Positions 44,842 through 53,110 of a stretch of 64,000 bases of DNA are shown one piece after another. The stretch is from DASYXZ01 sp035308965 (GTDB taxonomy: Bacteria > Acidobacteriota > Terriglobia > UBA7540). The position numbers and the translations under genes are program-made. The stretch covers positions 124,001-188,000 of the forward strand of contig DATGFN010000060.1 of the NCBI GenBank assembly GCA_035308965.1, in the 5' to 3' direction. Within the stretch, counting starts at the first letter, position 1. Every line of letters starts with the position of its first letter. The notes beneath the pieces were generated by a model. The model made no database searches. It was not told where the DNA came from and worked only from the letters and a program-made list of their open reading frames with translations.

Positions 44842-47587
44842 ACAGCTTCGCCGCGAAGTTCGCTTTCTGACCACCCGCCTGGGCGCCATTGTCCAGGAAC
44901 AATGTGGCCCCAAAACGTTTCACGCCATTGAGACGTTGCGGCAGCTTTCCAAGCAGATCCGTCAGCGCCCCGAAGCGAAACTAATTGCGGCTGAGGAGCG
45001 CGCGGCCTCCCAACTGACGCTCGCCCGCGCCGAAGAGGTGGCCCACGCGTTCAGCCTGTTTTTTCATCTCGTAAACCTGTGCGAGGAACGCCAGCGCGTG
45101 CGGCGCCTGGAAGCTTACGAGAAGCACGAGACCGGCGCTTCCATGTCGCTGCGCAACACCTTTAACCAGCTCGGGCGCCAGCGTGTGCCCTCCGCGCGCG
45201 TGGCCCGGCTCCTCGCTTCAATGCGTGTGGAACCAGTTCTCACCGCTCATCCCACTGAAGCCAAGCGGCGCAGCGTCCTCAACCACATTCTGCGAATCGG
45301 GCGAACCATGGACGCCCTGGCCGGCGAACTGGGCGATGCTTCCTCGCACGGGGCGCACGCCGCACACGTAATGGACCCATGGATCGAGGCGTTGTGGCTT
45401 ACCGACGAGATGCGCGAGCGCTCCGTCACGCCACAGGTAGAAATCGAAAGCACGCTGATTTTTCTGGAGAGGACCATCTACGCACTGGCGGCGGAGTTCT
45501 GGGAAAAATTCAGCGAGGAATGGACGCGTTTCGCGCCTTCCCGCAAACTGCCTGCGCCCTTTATAGGATTCGGATCCTGGGTCGGCGCCGATCGCGACGG
45601 CAATCCTCACGTAACACCGAAGACCAGCTTGGAGGCCGCCGAATGCCAGCGGCAAAGCATCCTCGCTTATTATCGGAACGCCTGTGAGCAGATGCTCGCC
45701 ATGCTTCCATTTCCTTGCCGGCGCGAGTCGCTGGCCAGGGAAATCCAGCGCGACATCGAGCGCGACATGCAAAGGTTCCCGGCCACACGCGCCTTCCAGG
45801 AGTTGGATCAGCCGCATGAGCTTTACCGGCGGAAATTGAGAGTGATGATCTGGCGGCTCGAACAAACTTCGGTGGGGACACGCGGCGCCTATCTGGGGCC
45901 GGAAGAATTTGTGCGCGACCTTCAAACCCTGGAGCGCCTCCTGGCCAAGCACCCCAGCCCGCGAGTGGCCCGCGCCGGGCCGGGCCGGCTTCGCGTGGCG
46001 GCCCAGGTTTTCGGGTTCCACGCCGCGCGCCTCGATTTCCGCCAGCACGTGTCTGCAACTCGCGCCGTTGCCGCGGAATTGTTGTCTGCCGCCGGACTGC
46101 CTGACGCTCCGGCAGACATTCGAATCCAATCAGTGCACCAGATGCTTGAAGGTCCACCGCGGCGGCTGAAAGCGGCCAAACTTTCTACCGCCACGCAAAG
46201 AGTCCTTGCCGAATTTCGCGCCTTGAAGGAAATACAAAATCTCTCCAGCGCCGCAGCGTCGCCTTACATCTTGAGCATGACCACGAGCGCTGCAGACGTC
46301 TGGGACGTTCTGCTCCTCGCGCGTCACGCCGGCCTGCTGTCGCCCACGGAGGGCGGAAGGTGGCGATCTTCCATAGACGTTGTGCCTCTATTTGAAACTG
46401 TAATCGATCTCGAAGCCTGCCCGGATATTCTGGATCAGCTCCTGTCCGACGCTCTCTATCGCCGCATACTTCGCGCGCGCGGCAATTTCCAGGAAGTCAT
46501 GCTGGGCTATTCCGACTCGGTCAAGGACTCCGGCTATCTCTCCGCCAACCTTGCGTTGTTCCGCGCGCAAAAACGCCTGGGGCGGACAGCCGAGCGCCAC
46601 CGCATTCGCCTGGGATTGTTTCATGGCAAGGGCGGAACCATCGATCGCGGGGGCGGACAATCCTACCGCAGCATTCAGGCGCAGCCGTATGCCGCGCCCG
46701 GAGGCCGCATTCGTATTACCGAGCAGGGCGAAGTCATCTCGCTGAAGTATTCGCACCTGGCCATTGCGGAGCGGAACCTGGAGCAATTGGTTACCTCGGT
46801 TCTCGACGCGCATCTGCTCGGCCACAAGAATCTGCCCGGGAGCCAGCTCGTCCAGTGGGAAGAATTCGCCCTTGAGCTGGCTGCCGATAGCCGCGCGTAC
46901 TATCGGCAACTGGTCTACGAGACGCCGGAATTTCCTGATTATTTCCGCCAGGCCACGCCCATTGACCTGATTGAACAATTAACCCTCGGCTCCAGGCCCA
47001 GCCGGCGCGCGGGGAAGAATGGCGCGCGCCACTTGCACGACCTCCGGGCCATTCCCTGGGTGTTTGCCTGGACGCAATCACGCCAGTTCCTGCCATCATG
47101 GTACGGCTTGGGCTTCGCATTAGAGAAATTCGCCGCCGAGGAACGCGGCACCCCCTTGGCTGCGCCCCATCGGACGACGGGGTTTGACATCCTCCGCCAG
47201 ATGTATCGGGGATGGCCCTTCTTTGCTTTGCTTATTGATAACGCTGAGGTCTCGCTGGCCAAGACTGATCTTTACATTGCCAGACGGTACGCGGCGCTCG
47301 TCCAGCCGAAACAATTGGGCGAGCGAATCTTCCGGCGCATTGAGGAGGAATACCATCGCAGCGTGCGCTCGGTGCTTGACATCAGCGGAGCGCGCCACCT
47401 TCTCGAGCGCCAACCGGTGCTGGCGGAATCCATCCGCTTGCGCAATCCATACGTGGATCCGCTGAATTTCCTTCAGCTTCGATTCCTCAAGGAATGGCGC
47501 CGCGCGCGCCGGCCGCAGCGCGATATGCTGCGCCTGCTCCAAATCACCGTGGGCGGTATAGCGTTTGGAATGAAAAGCACCGGGTAG
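44834..47587 (+). CDS. ppc: phosphoenolpyruvate carboxylase
   Basis: 917 residues, the normal length. The catalytic His is in LTAHPTEAKRRS, GSWVGADRDGNPHV binds substrate, VMLGYSDSVKDSG and the Gly-rich FHGKGGTIDRGGGQSYRSI are present, and the C-terminus ends in the conserved hydrophobic GIAFGMKSTG. It carboxylates PEP to oxaloacetate, feeding aspartate for the lysC/thrC pathway upstream. The start overlaps the low-GC gene by 8 nt and no ribosome binding site is evident. Confidence 0.95.
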   Translation: MDEQLRREVRFLTTRLGAIVQEQCGPKTFHAIETLRQLSKQIRQRPEAKLIAAEERAASQLTLARAEEVAHAFSLFFHLVNLCEERQRVRRLEAYEKHETGASMSLRNTFNQLGRQRVPSARVARLLASMRVEPVLTAHPTEAKRRSVLNHILRIGRTMDALAGELGDASSHGAHAAHVMDPWIEALWLTDEMRERSVTPQVEIESTLIFLERTIYALAAEFWEKFSEEWTRFAPSRKLPAPFIGFGSWVGADRDGNPHVTPKTSLEAAECQRQSILAYYRNACEQMLAMLPFPCRRESLAREIQRDIERDMQRFPATRAFQELDQPHELYRRKLRVMIWRLEQTSVGTRGAYLGPEEFVRDLQTLERLLAKHPSPRVARAGPGRLRVAAQVFGFHAARLDFRQHVSATRAVAAELLSAAGLPDAPADIRIQSVHQMLEGPPRRLKAAKLSTATQRVLAEFRALKEIQNLSSAAASPYILSMTTSAADVWDVLLLARHAGLLSPTEGGRWRSSIDVVPLFETVIDLEACPDILDQLLSDALYRRILRARGNFQEVMLGYSDSVKDSGYLSANLALFRAQKRLGRTAERHRIRLGLFHGKGGTIDRGGGQSYRSIQAQPYAAPGGRIRITEQGEVISLKYSHLAIAERNLEQLVTSVLDAHLLGHKNLPGSQLVQWEEFALELAADSRAYYRQLVYETPEFPDYFRQATPIDLIEQLTLGSRPSRRAGKNGARHLHDLRAIPWVFAWTQSRQFLPSWYGLGFALEKFAAEERGTPLAAPHRTTGFDILRQMYRGWPFFALLIDNAEVSLAKTDLYIARRYAALVQPKQLGERIFRRIEEEYHRSVRSVLDISGARHLLERQPVLAESIRLRNPYVDPLNFLQLRFLKEWRRARRPQRDMLRLLQITVGGIAFGMKSTG

Positions 47588-47706
47588 TTGGCACGGTTTC
47601 ACCGTTCGTTTGCGGTTTGTAGGGGCGCATCGTGAGGCCCCCTCACTGTGGTAGAATCCCCGCGAGCTCCCGCAAGTTCGATTCCAGTAATACCTTGGAG
47701 GTTTCC

Positions 47707-48795
47707 ATGCGCAGGATGATTTTGCTTTCGCTCGCGTGCTGCTTCTCCATCACACTTTCTTTACCGTTTTGCCGCGGCCAGGAAATGAGCGGCTCGCTCT
47801 CCAATCTGACTGAACCCCACGATTACGTTCAGAAGCGTGTTTCGAGTTATGACCGCTCGGGCGGCAACGCGGATTACCGCGAAATCGCTCCCGGGCAAAC
47901 TTTCACTTTGCTGGATCAGGACGGACCCGGCGTGATGACCCATGTATGGGTCACGATTGCGAGCGACGAACACTATCATCTGAAGAGGCTGGTGCTGCGC
48001 ATGTATTGGGATGGTGAAAGCGAACCCAGCGTCGAGGCGCCCATCGGCGACTTCTTCGGATTAGGCTTGGGTGATTATTTTCTCTATCAATCGATTCCGC
48101 TTTCGGTGGGCGGGGACAAAGCTCTGAATTCTTTTTTCCCCATGCCGTTCGCCAGGCACGCCCGGGTGACCGTGACCAATGAGGGCAAGCGTAAGGTGGA
48201 CGCGTTCTATTTCAACATTGATTACCGCGCCCTATCGAAACCGTTGCCGGGGGACACGCTTTACTTCCACGCCCAATACCGGCAGGGCACGCCCAACACC
48301 CCAATCAAAAGCAATGGTAAGAATCTGAAGGGTGAGGATAACTACGTCTGGATGACGGCCACCGGGCGCGGGCACTTTGCCGGCGTCACCATGTCCGTCC
48401 TGGAAAATGCGGACGGGTGGTGGGGCGAGGGCGACGACATGTTTTTTGTGGATGGGGAAACGCTGCCCTCCATCAATGGCACGGGCACGGAAGATTATTT
48501 TCTTGGCGCGTGGGATTTTGGCGGAAAGGCGTTTGCCTACGGATTATTTGGCGCGCCTGTGGTGGGCCAGGAGCGGGCAGGGGCGCGCTGGTCCGTTTAT
48601 CGCTTTCATCTCGACTCACCCATTCCGTTTACCAAATCAATGCGCGCCACCATCGAGCACGGCCATGCCAACGATCGCGCCGACAATTTTTATTCGGTGG
48701 CCTATTGGTACCAGACCGAACCGCACGCTGCATTTCCGCCTCTGCCTCCTGTGGAGGCACGGCTTCCCGAACTACATCCCCCCACGGGACACTGA
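47707..48795 (+). CDS. secreted DUF2961 / GH172 family protein
   Basis: 362 residues from ATG 47707 with GGAGG upstream. The signal peptide is ILLSLACCFSITLSLPFC. The sequence has GPGVMTHVWVTI, PIGDFFGLG and the hallmark NGTGTEDYFLGAW. This is DUF2961, now GH172, whose characterised members include difructose-anhydride synthase and D-arabinofuranosidases. The mature protein would be in the periplasm or secreted. This copy's substrate is not known; a furanoside would suit the ribose-related island at 3-20 kb, but the genes are far apart. Confidence 0.83.
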   Translation: MRRMILLSLACCFSITLSLPFCRGQEMSGSLSNLTEPHDYVQKRVSSYDRSGGNADYREIAPGQTFTLLDQDGPGVMTHVWVTIASDEHYHLKRLVLRMYWDGESEPSVEAPIGDFFGLGLGDYFLYQSIPLSVGGDKALNSFFPMPFARHARVTVTNEGKRKVDAFYFNIDYRALSKPLPGDTLYFHAQYRQGTPNTPIKSNGKNLKGEDNYVWMTATGRGHFAGVTMSVLENADGWWGEGDDMFFVDGETLPSINGTGTEDYFLGAWDFGGKAFAYGLFGAPVVGQERAGARWSVYRFHLDSPIPFTKSMRATIEHGHANDRADNFYSVAYWYQTEPHAAFPPLPPVEARLPELHPPTGH

Positions 48796-48827
48796 TAGTT
48801 GAAGAGTGAAAGGCGGGAAAGGTGAAA

Positions 48828-49238
48828 CTATTTTCTGTCTTTGATTCGATAGACAAATTTCAGGCCCGACCAGATATCATCCACGGCGCAGACCTTAATA
48901 TCCACCAGGCCGTGTTGCAATCCGATTTCGCGCACCAGATTTTCGTCCAGATCGGTGGCCATTCTTGACGCCTTTTTCGGCCAGGAAATCCAGAGCATGC
49001 CGTCCGTGGCGAGCGCGGTTTTGAGTTTTGAAAAAATATTCTCCAGGTCGACGCGCTTCGAGGCAAAAAACTGTATGAAGTCGGTTTGGGGTTGAAGTTT
49101 CTTTAAGACCAACACACCTTTCGGCAGGGAACCGAGCGTGGAGGAGTAATTCTGGGGGGGCTCGAGGACAGCGATCCTCGCCCCTTCCTTGATTCCAAGT
49201 TTTTCCGGCAAAGACTTTTTAGAATATCCCGCAGGCAT
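48828..49238 (-). CDS. DUF3052 family protein
   Basis: 136 residues. It has KLGIKEGARIAVLEPPQNY near the start, then LDFIQFF-like and WISWPKKASRMATDLDENLVREIGL, which is the typical DUF3052 core (a PNPLA- or methyltransferase-like small alpha/beta domain). No catalytic residue can be assigned. It converges with the DUF2961 gene and is divergent from ccmE. Confidence 0.75.
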   Translation of the reverse strand: MPAGYSKKSLPEKLGIKEGARIAVLEPPQNYSSTLGSLPKGVLVLKKLQPQTDFIQFFASKRVDLENIFSKLKTALATDGMLWISWPKKASRMATDLDENLVREIGLQHGLVDIKVCAVDDIWSGLKFVYRIKDRK

Positions 49239-49577
49239 TGAGTACCTTCAGATTTTAGCCCATGAATCTCGAAGGTGAAATCTTATCATGAGACAGACCT
49301 GTCTTCTGCCCAGTCAGGATTGGGGCGCTGGCATATTTTGTTGCCTCGCTGGGCGACGGTTCGACGCGGCGTTAACCCTTAAAAATACCGGTTAAGGGTA
49401 TGACCGCCGTCACAGACAGACGTTACCACAGGGCAATATCTTGTGAACGGCAAAAACGATTGACTCTGACGTGGGCAGGGTGCAAAATTTCAAGTAGGCG
49501 AACCAGATGAACAGAACACTGCGGAAGTCGATCCCAGCGGTCTGGCTTGAAGCGCTGGTTTGAGAGGCAGCCGGTCA
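49239..49577. other. 339-nt divergent gap upstream of the ccm operon
   Basis: The gap separates the DUF3052 gene (-) from ccmE (+). The only clear structure is the hairpin at 49375-49399. A TTGACT at 49460-49465 could be a -35, but the matching -10 (AAAATT region) is poor. No gene seen. Confidence 0.45.
49375..49399. promoter_or_regulatory. 8-bp stem-loop upstream of ccmE
   Basis: ACCCTTAA (49375-49382) pairs perfectly with TTAAGGGT (49392-49399), with a 9-nt loop. It lies 179 nt before the ccmE ATG and may be an operator. Confidence 0.35.
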
Positions 49578-50021
49578 ATGAAATACAGGAAGCTCAAGTT
49601 TGGGGTTGGAATTGGCGTCATTCTGGTGGTGGTGACTTGGGAAGCGATTTCCGGTTTTCAGCAATCAAAAACCTATTACGTTACAGTGAGCGAACTCACC
49701 AGCGGCAAAGTGGCGCGCCACCGCGTCCGGGTGGGCGGCGTGATCGCGGCGGATTCCATCGAGCGCCACGGAGACAAAGTTTCATTTCGTCTCGCCCAGG
49801 ATGCCCTGGCGATTCCTGTAAATTACATCGGCTCGGACACCTTGCCGGACACTTTCAGGTCCGGGGCCCAGGCTATTGTCGAGGGAGACTATGAATCGGA
49901 CGGGAGTTTTCGCGCCGAGAAAATCCAGGCTAAGTGCGCTTCCAAGTATCAGGCCGCACCTGCAAATTCCGGGCAGCCGGAAAAACCCGCCAAGATAGCG
50001 GACGCTGGCGGAGTGCGCTAG
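49578..50021 (+). CDS. ccmE: heme chaperone CcmE, cysteine (CxxxY) type
   Basis: 147 residues from ATG 49578 (TTG 49560 is an upstream alternative). An N-terminal membrane anchor (FGVGIGVILVVVTW) precedes the OB-fold domain (YYVTVSEL, RVRVGGVI, VEGDYESDGSFRAEKI). The heme-binding loop, usually HxxxY, is C120-A-S-K-Y124. The Cys type is known from Desulfovibrio and archaea. The periplasmic domain carries heme from CcmC to CcmF. It is first of a + strand run of ccm genes. Confidence 0.92.
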   Translation: MKYRKLKFGVGIGVILVVVTWEAISGFQQSKTYYVTVSELTSGKVARHRVRVGGVIAADSIERHGDKVSFRLAQDALAIPVNYIGSDTLPDTFRSGAQAIVEGDYESDGSFRAEKIQAKCASKYQAAPANSGQPEKPAKIADAGGVR

Positions 50022-50112
50022 CACCCCCGCCCGGAGATAAGGCCCTTTCGTCATCCGTTCCGGCTCATTCGATCCAACGCCGTGAGCGATCGAGCAGAAT
50101 CGGGGAGAGTTT

Positions 50113-52137
50113 ATGAATCAAGCGGGAACTGTGGCCTTGGTCGCGGCGCTTGCCTTTGCGGTTTACGGAGTGATCGCCGGAGTGGTTGGTGGCCGCTTGC
50201 GAAGTGTTCGAGTGGTGCGTAGCGCGGAGCGCGCCACCCTCGCCTTTTTTGTAATGATCACCGTGGCCGTGGTCGTGCTTGAGGTCCTGATCCTCACCGA
50301 CAATTTTCATAACGCCTACGTGGCTACCCATTCCAACCGGGCCTTGCCCGTTCCCTTCAAGGTCGCCGCTCTTTGGGCCGGGCAGGAGGGGTCGCTGCTA
50401 TTCTGGACCTTCCTGCTTTCGATTTACAGCGGTCTGGCCGTATTGTTGAATCACAAGAAAAACCGCCAGCTCATGCCCTACGTGGTGTCCATCATGATGG
50501 GCGTTGGAACTTTTTTCACTTCTCTAGTATTTTTTGTAGCCAATCCTTTTACCGAACTCACCCTTGCCAGTGCCTCCGGCGTTACCGCGTTCACCCCCGT
50601 TGATGGCAATGGCATGACGCCCTCGCTGCAATACGCTTCCATGGTTATTCATCCCCCCATGCTCTACCTTGGGTATGTGGGATTCGTGGTGCCCTTCGCG
50701 TTCGCCATGTCCGCGCTGATTACCAGGCAACTTGGGGACAATTGGATTCGGGTCACGCGCCGATGGACGATGGTGCCGTGGATGCTCTTGGGAGCGGGCA
50801 TTCTGCTGGGCGCGCACTGGGCTTACCGAGTTCTGGGATGGGGCGGATACTGGGGATGGGACCCGGTGGAAAATGCTTCCTTGTTACCTTGGCTGGCGGG
50901 AACGGCTTTCCTCCACTCGGTGATGATTCAGGAAAAGCGCGGCATGCTTAAAGTCTGGAACATCGTACTGATCATCACCACATTCTTTCTCTGTATTTTC
51001 GGCACGTTTCTTACCCGGAGCGGCATCGTCTCTTCCGTGCATGCCTTCGCCCAATCAAACATTGGGACTTTTTTTGCCGTCTTTCTAGCCCTCATCGTGT
51101 TTTTCTCGCTTACCCTGCTTTTCCTGCGCCTGGACTATCTGAAAAGTGAAAACAGGTTGGATTCCGTGGTCTCGCGAGAGAGCGGCTTTCTTTTCAACAA
51201 CTGGATTCTGCTGGCGGCGGTTTTCGCCGTTCTCTGGGGAACCATTTTCCCCATCATCTCCAAAGCGGTGCAGAATACCACGGTGTCCGTGGGCCCGCCG
51301 TTCTTTAATAAGACCACCATTCCCATTGGGCTGCTTCTGTTGTTCCTAACCGGCGTGGGGCCGGTGCTGGCCTGGCGCAAGACTTCGTTCCTGAGTTTGC
51401 GAAAGAATTTTACCGTTCCCCTCGCGCTATCTTTGGTGGCGGGCGGAGTTCTATTCGCCATCGGTGTGCGCGATCTATATGCCTGGATGGCCCTCTTTCT
51501 CAGTGCGTTTGTGGGCATCTGTATCTTCCAGGAATTTTACAAGGGCGCGCGAACCCGGCAGCAGGTTTACACGGAAAACTTTTTCCTGGCCGTTTACAAT
51601 CTGACCATGCGCAATACCCGGCGCTACGGCGGTTATGTCATCCATTTGGGAATCGTCCTGCTCTTCATTGGCTGGTCCGGGCTGGCCTTCAAGTCGGAGT
51701 CCAAGGGACTGATGGCCGAAGGTGACCTGTTGCGCGTCAAGGATTATACGATCAGGTGCTCCTCGCTGACCGAGGGTGAGAATCCCAACTACCAATACTT
51801 GCGCGCGGTGATGACGGTGACGAAAGGCGGCCGAGCCTTGGGCGTGTTGGAGCCGGAACGGCGAGTCTATAAGGCGAGCCAGGAACCCATCAGCCACGTC
51901 GCCATCAGGGATTCACTGGTGGAAGACCTTTACGTGGTAGTGGCGGGCGCGGATACCGATTCCAACAAAGCCATCGTGCAAGTCTTTGTGAATCCTCTCG
52001 TAGAATGGGTTTGGATCGGCGGGGTTGTGGTGTTCTTTGGCACTTTGCTGGCCATGGTGCCCAGCCGTGTGGAGCGTGAAATGGCGGAGATCCAGCGTCA
52101 GCGCGAAGAGGCCGTGGAGGAAGACCGTGTCTTCTAG
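50113..52137 (+). CDS. ccmF: cytochrome c heme lyase CcmF
   Basis: 674 residues, multi-spanning. The tryptophan-rich WWD motif WGGYWGWDPVENAS (~243-256) binds heme. Upstream is PVPFKVAALWAGQEGSLLFWTF, and a periplasmic domain near the end (VKDYTIRCSS...) precedes the final helix. It attaches heme delivered by CcmE to CxxCH apocytochromes at the outer face of the inner membrane. Its 3' end overlaps the ccmH start. Confidence 0.94.
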   Translation: MNQAGTVALVAALAFAVYGVIAGVVGGRLRSVRVVRSAERATLAFFVMITVAVVVLEVLILTDNFHNAYVATHSNRALPVPFKVAALWAGQEGSLLFWTFLLSIYSGLAVLLNHKKNRQLMPYVVSIMMGVGTFFTSLVFFVANPFTELTLASASGVTAFTPVDGNGMTPSLQYASMVIHPPMLYLGYVGFVVPFAFAMSALITRQLGDNWIRVTRRWTMVPWMLLGAGILLGAHWAYRVLGWGGYWGWDPVENASLLPWLAGTAFLHSVMIQEKRGMLKVWNIVLIITTFFLCIFGTFLTRSGIVSSVHAFAQSNIGTFFAVFLALIVFFSLTLLFLRLDYLKSENRLDSVVSRESGFLFNNWILLAAVFAVLWGTIFPIISKAVQNTTVSVGPPFFNKTTIPIGLLLLFLTGVGPVLAWRKTSFLSLRKNFTVPLALSLVAGGVLFAIGVRDLYAWMALFLSAFVGICIFQEFYKGARTRQQVYTENFFLAVYNLTMRNTRRYGGYVIHLGIVLLFIGWSGLAFKSESKGLMAEGDLLRVKDYTIRCSSLTEGENPNYQYLRAVMTVTKGGRALGVLEPERRVYKASQEPISHVAIRDSLVEDLYVVVAGADTDSNKAIVQVFVNPLVEWVWIGGVVVFFGTLLAMVPSRVEREMAEIQRQREEAVEEDRVF

Positions 52138-52594
52138 GCCTATCCCGGGCTTGATGTTTGTGGTGATGCTGAGTGCTGCGAATTTGGCGGGAGCCGCCAA
52201 GCCCACGGTGAAATCGATTGGCGACGGAATTATTTGCCAATGCGGCTGCACGCAAACGGTCTCCGAATGCAACCATTTTGAGTGTTCGACTCGCGCGGAA
52301 ATGAATGCGATTACCGAAAAAGAAATCCAGGCCGGCAAGGACGAGACCACCATCCTTCAGGATTTTGTGAAGCAGTACGGCGTCCAGGTGCTGGCTTCAC
52401 CGCCGGCGTCAGGATTCAACCTGACGGTTTGGATTCTCCCGGGCTTGGGTATGCTCATCGGTTTAGCCGTGGTAGTGCTCTTCGTTCGACGCTGGCGAAT
52501 GCCGTCGCCCGAACTTAATATGGTACCGGAAGAGGGCATCGACCCGAAAATCGCTGCGGCGGTGGAAGAAGAAATGAGAAAGGTCACGAGGTAA
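52127..52594 (+). CDS. ccmH: CcmH-like thiol protein with CxCxC motif
   Basis: 155 residues from GTG 52127 (GGAGG 6 nt upstream), overlapping ccmF by 11 nt. A signal peptide (FVVMLSAANLAGA) is followed by the CcmH helical domain and a C-terminal membrane helix (ILPGLGMLIGLAVVVLFV). The active site, normally RCxxC, reads CQCGC (C37, C39, C41) with further Cys at C48 and C53. CcmH normally reduces the heme-binding thiols of apocytochrome c. The order in the operon and the overall layout support the call; chemistry may differ from the standard enzyme. Confidence 0.85.
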   Translation: MSSRPIPGLMFVVMLSAANLAGAAKPTVKSIGDGIICQCGCTQTVSECNHFECSTRAEMNAITEKEIQAGKDETTILQDFVKQYGVQVLASPPASGFNLTVWILPGLGMLIGLAVVVLFVRRWRMPSPELNMVPEEGIDPKIAAAVEEEMRKVTR

Positions 52595-52600
52595 TCAACA

Positions 52601-53050
52601 ATGTTCTTGGGAATTGCGTTGTTTATCGCCGCGGCCATGGCTGTGCTTGTCGCGGCTCCCCTGCTTACGGTTGAGGCGGCGGGCGAGGGCCTTCTGCCTG
52701 TAGACGTGACGCAACTCAGTGACTTGAAGCGGCGGCGCATGGTGATCTACGAAAACGCTCAGGACCTGGAGTTCGAATTCAAATCGGGGAAAATAGCCCA
52801 AAATGATTATGAGGCTCTCAAGCAGGAATACCGGATGGAAGCTGCAAAGCTGATGGCAGACTCGCAGGCGGCTGAGGTTTTGACGCCCGAGGAAGTGATG
52901 ATTGAGCGCGAAGTGGCGGAACGGCGCGCTCGACGCAAGGTCGCGCCAGTAGAAGATTACGTTTGCGGAGAATGCGGGTTCGAAAATCCGTTACCGGTAA
53001 AATTCTGCGGCGAATGTGGAGCCAAAATTGTTCCGCGAAAACGGAAATGA
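52601..53050 (+). CDS. CcmI-like membrane protein with C-terminal zinc ribbon
   Basis: 149 residues. One membrane helix (residues ~4-25) is followed by a coiled segment ENAQDLEFEFKSGKIAQNDYE that matches the CcmI/CycH pattern (DLEFDYxxGKL). A zinc ribbon with C122/C125/C136/C139 (CGEC...CGEC) ends it. It lies 6 nt after ccmH. It may take part in apocytochrome handling; the zinc ribbon is not part of standard CcmI. Confidence 0.7.
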   Translation: MFLGIALFIAAAMAVLVAAPLLTVEAAGEGLLPVDVTQLSDLKRRRMVIYENAQDLEFEFKSGKIAQNDYEALKQEYRMEAAKLMADSQAAEVLTPEEVMIEREVAERRARRKVAPVEDYVCGECGFENPLPVKFCGECGAKIVPRKRK

Positions 53051-53110
53051 ATGATGCCAGGCGCAATTCAGTATGGATGGCGGGAAAATCACAATTCTCT
53101 TAGAAGACCA

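Noticed and set aside
47616..47645. GTAGGGGCGCATCGTGAGGCCCC as another copy of the 138-bp element
   Set aside because: Only the first ~8 nt match the element end and no right end is present.
49460..49489. TTGACT with AAAATT as a ccmE promoter
   Set aside because: The -10 match is too weak to support a call.
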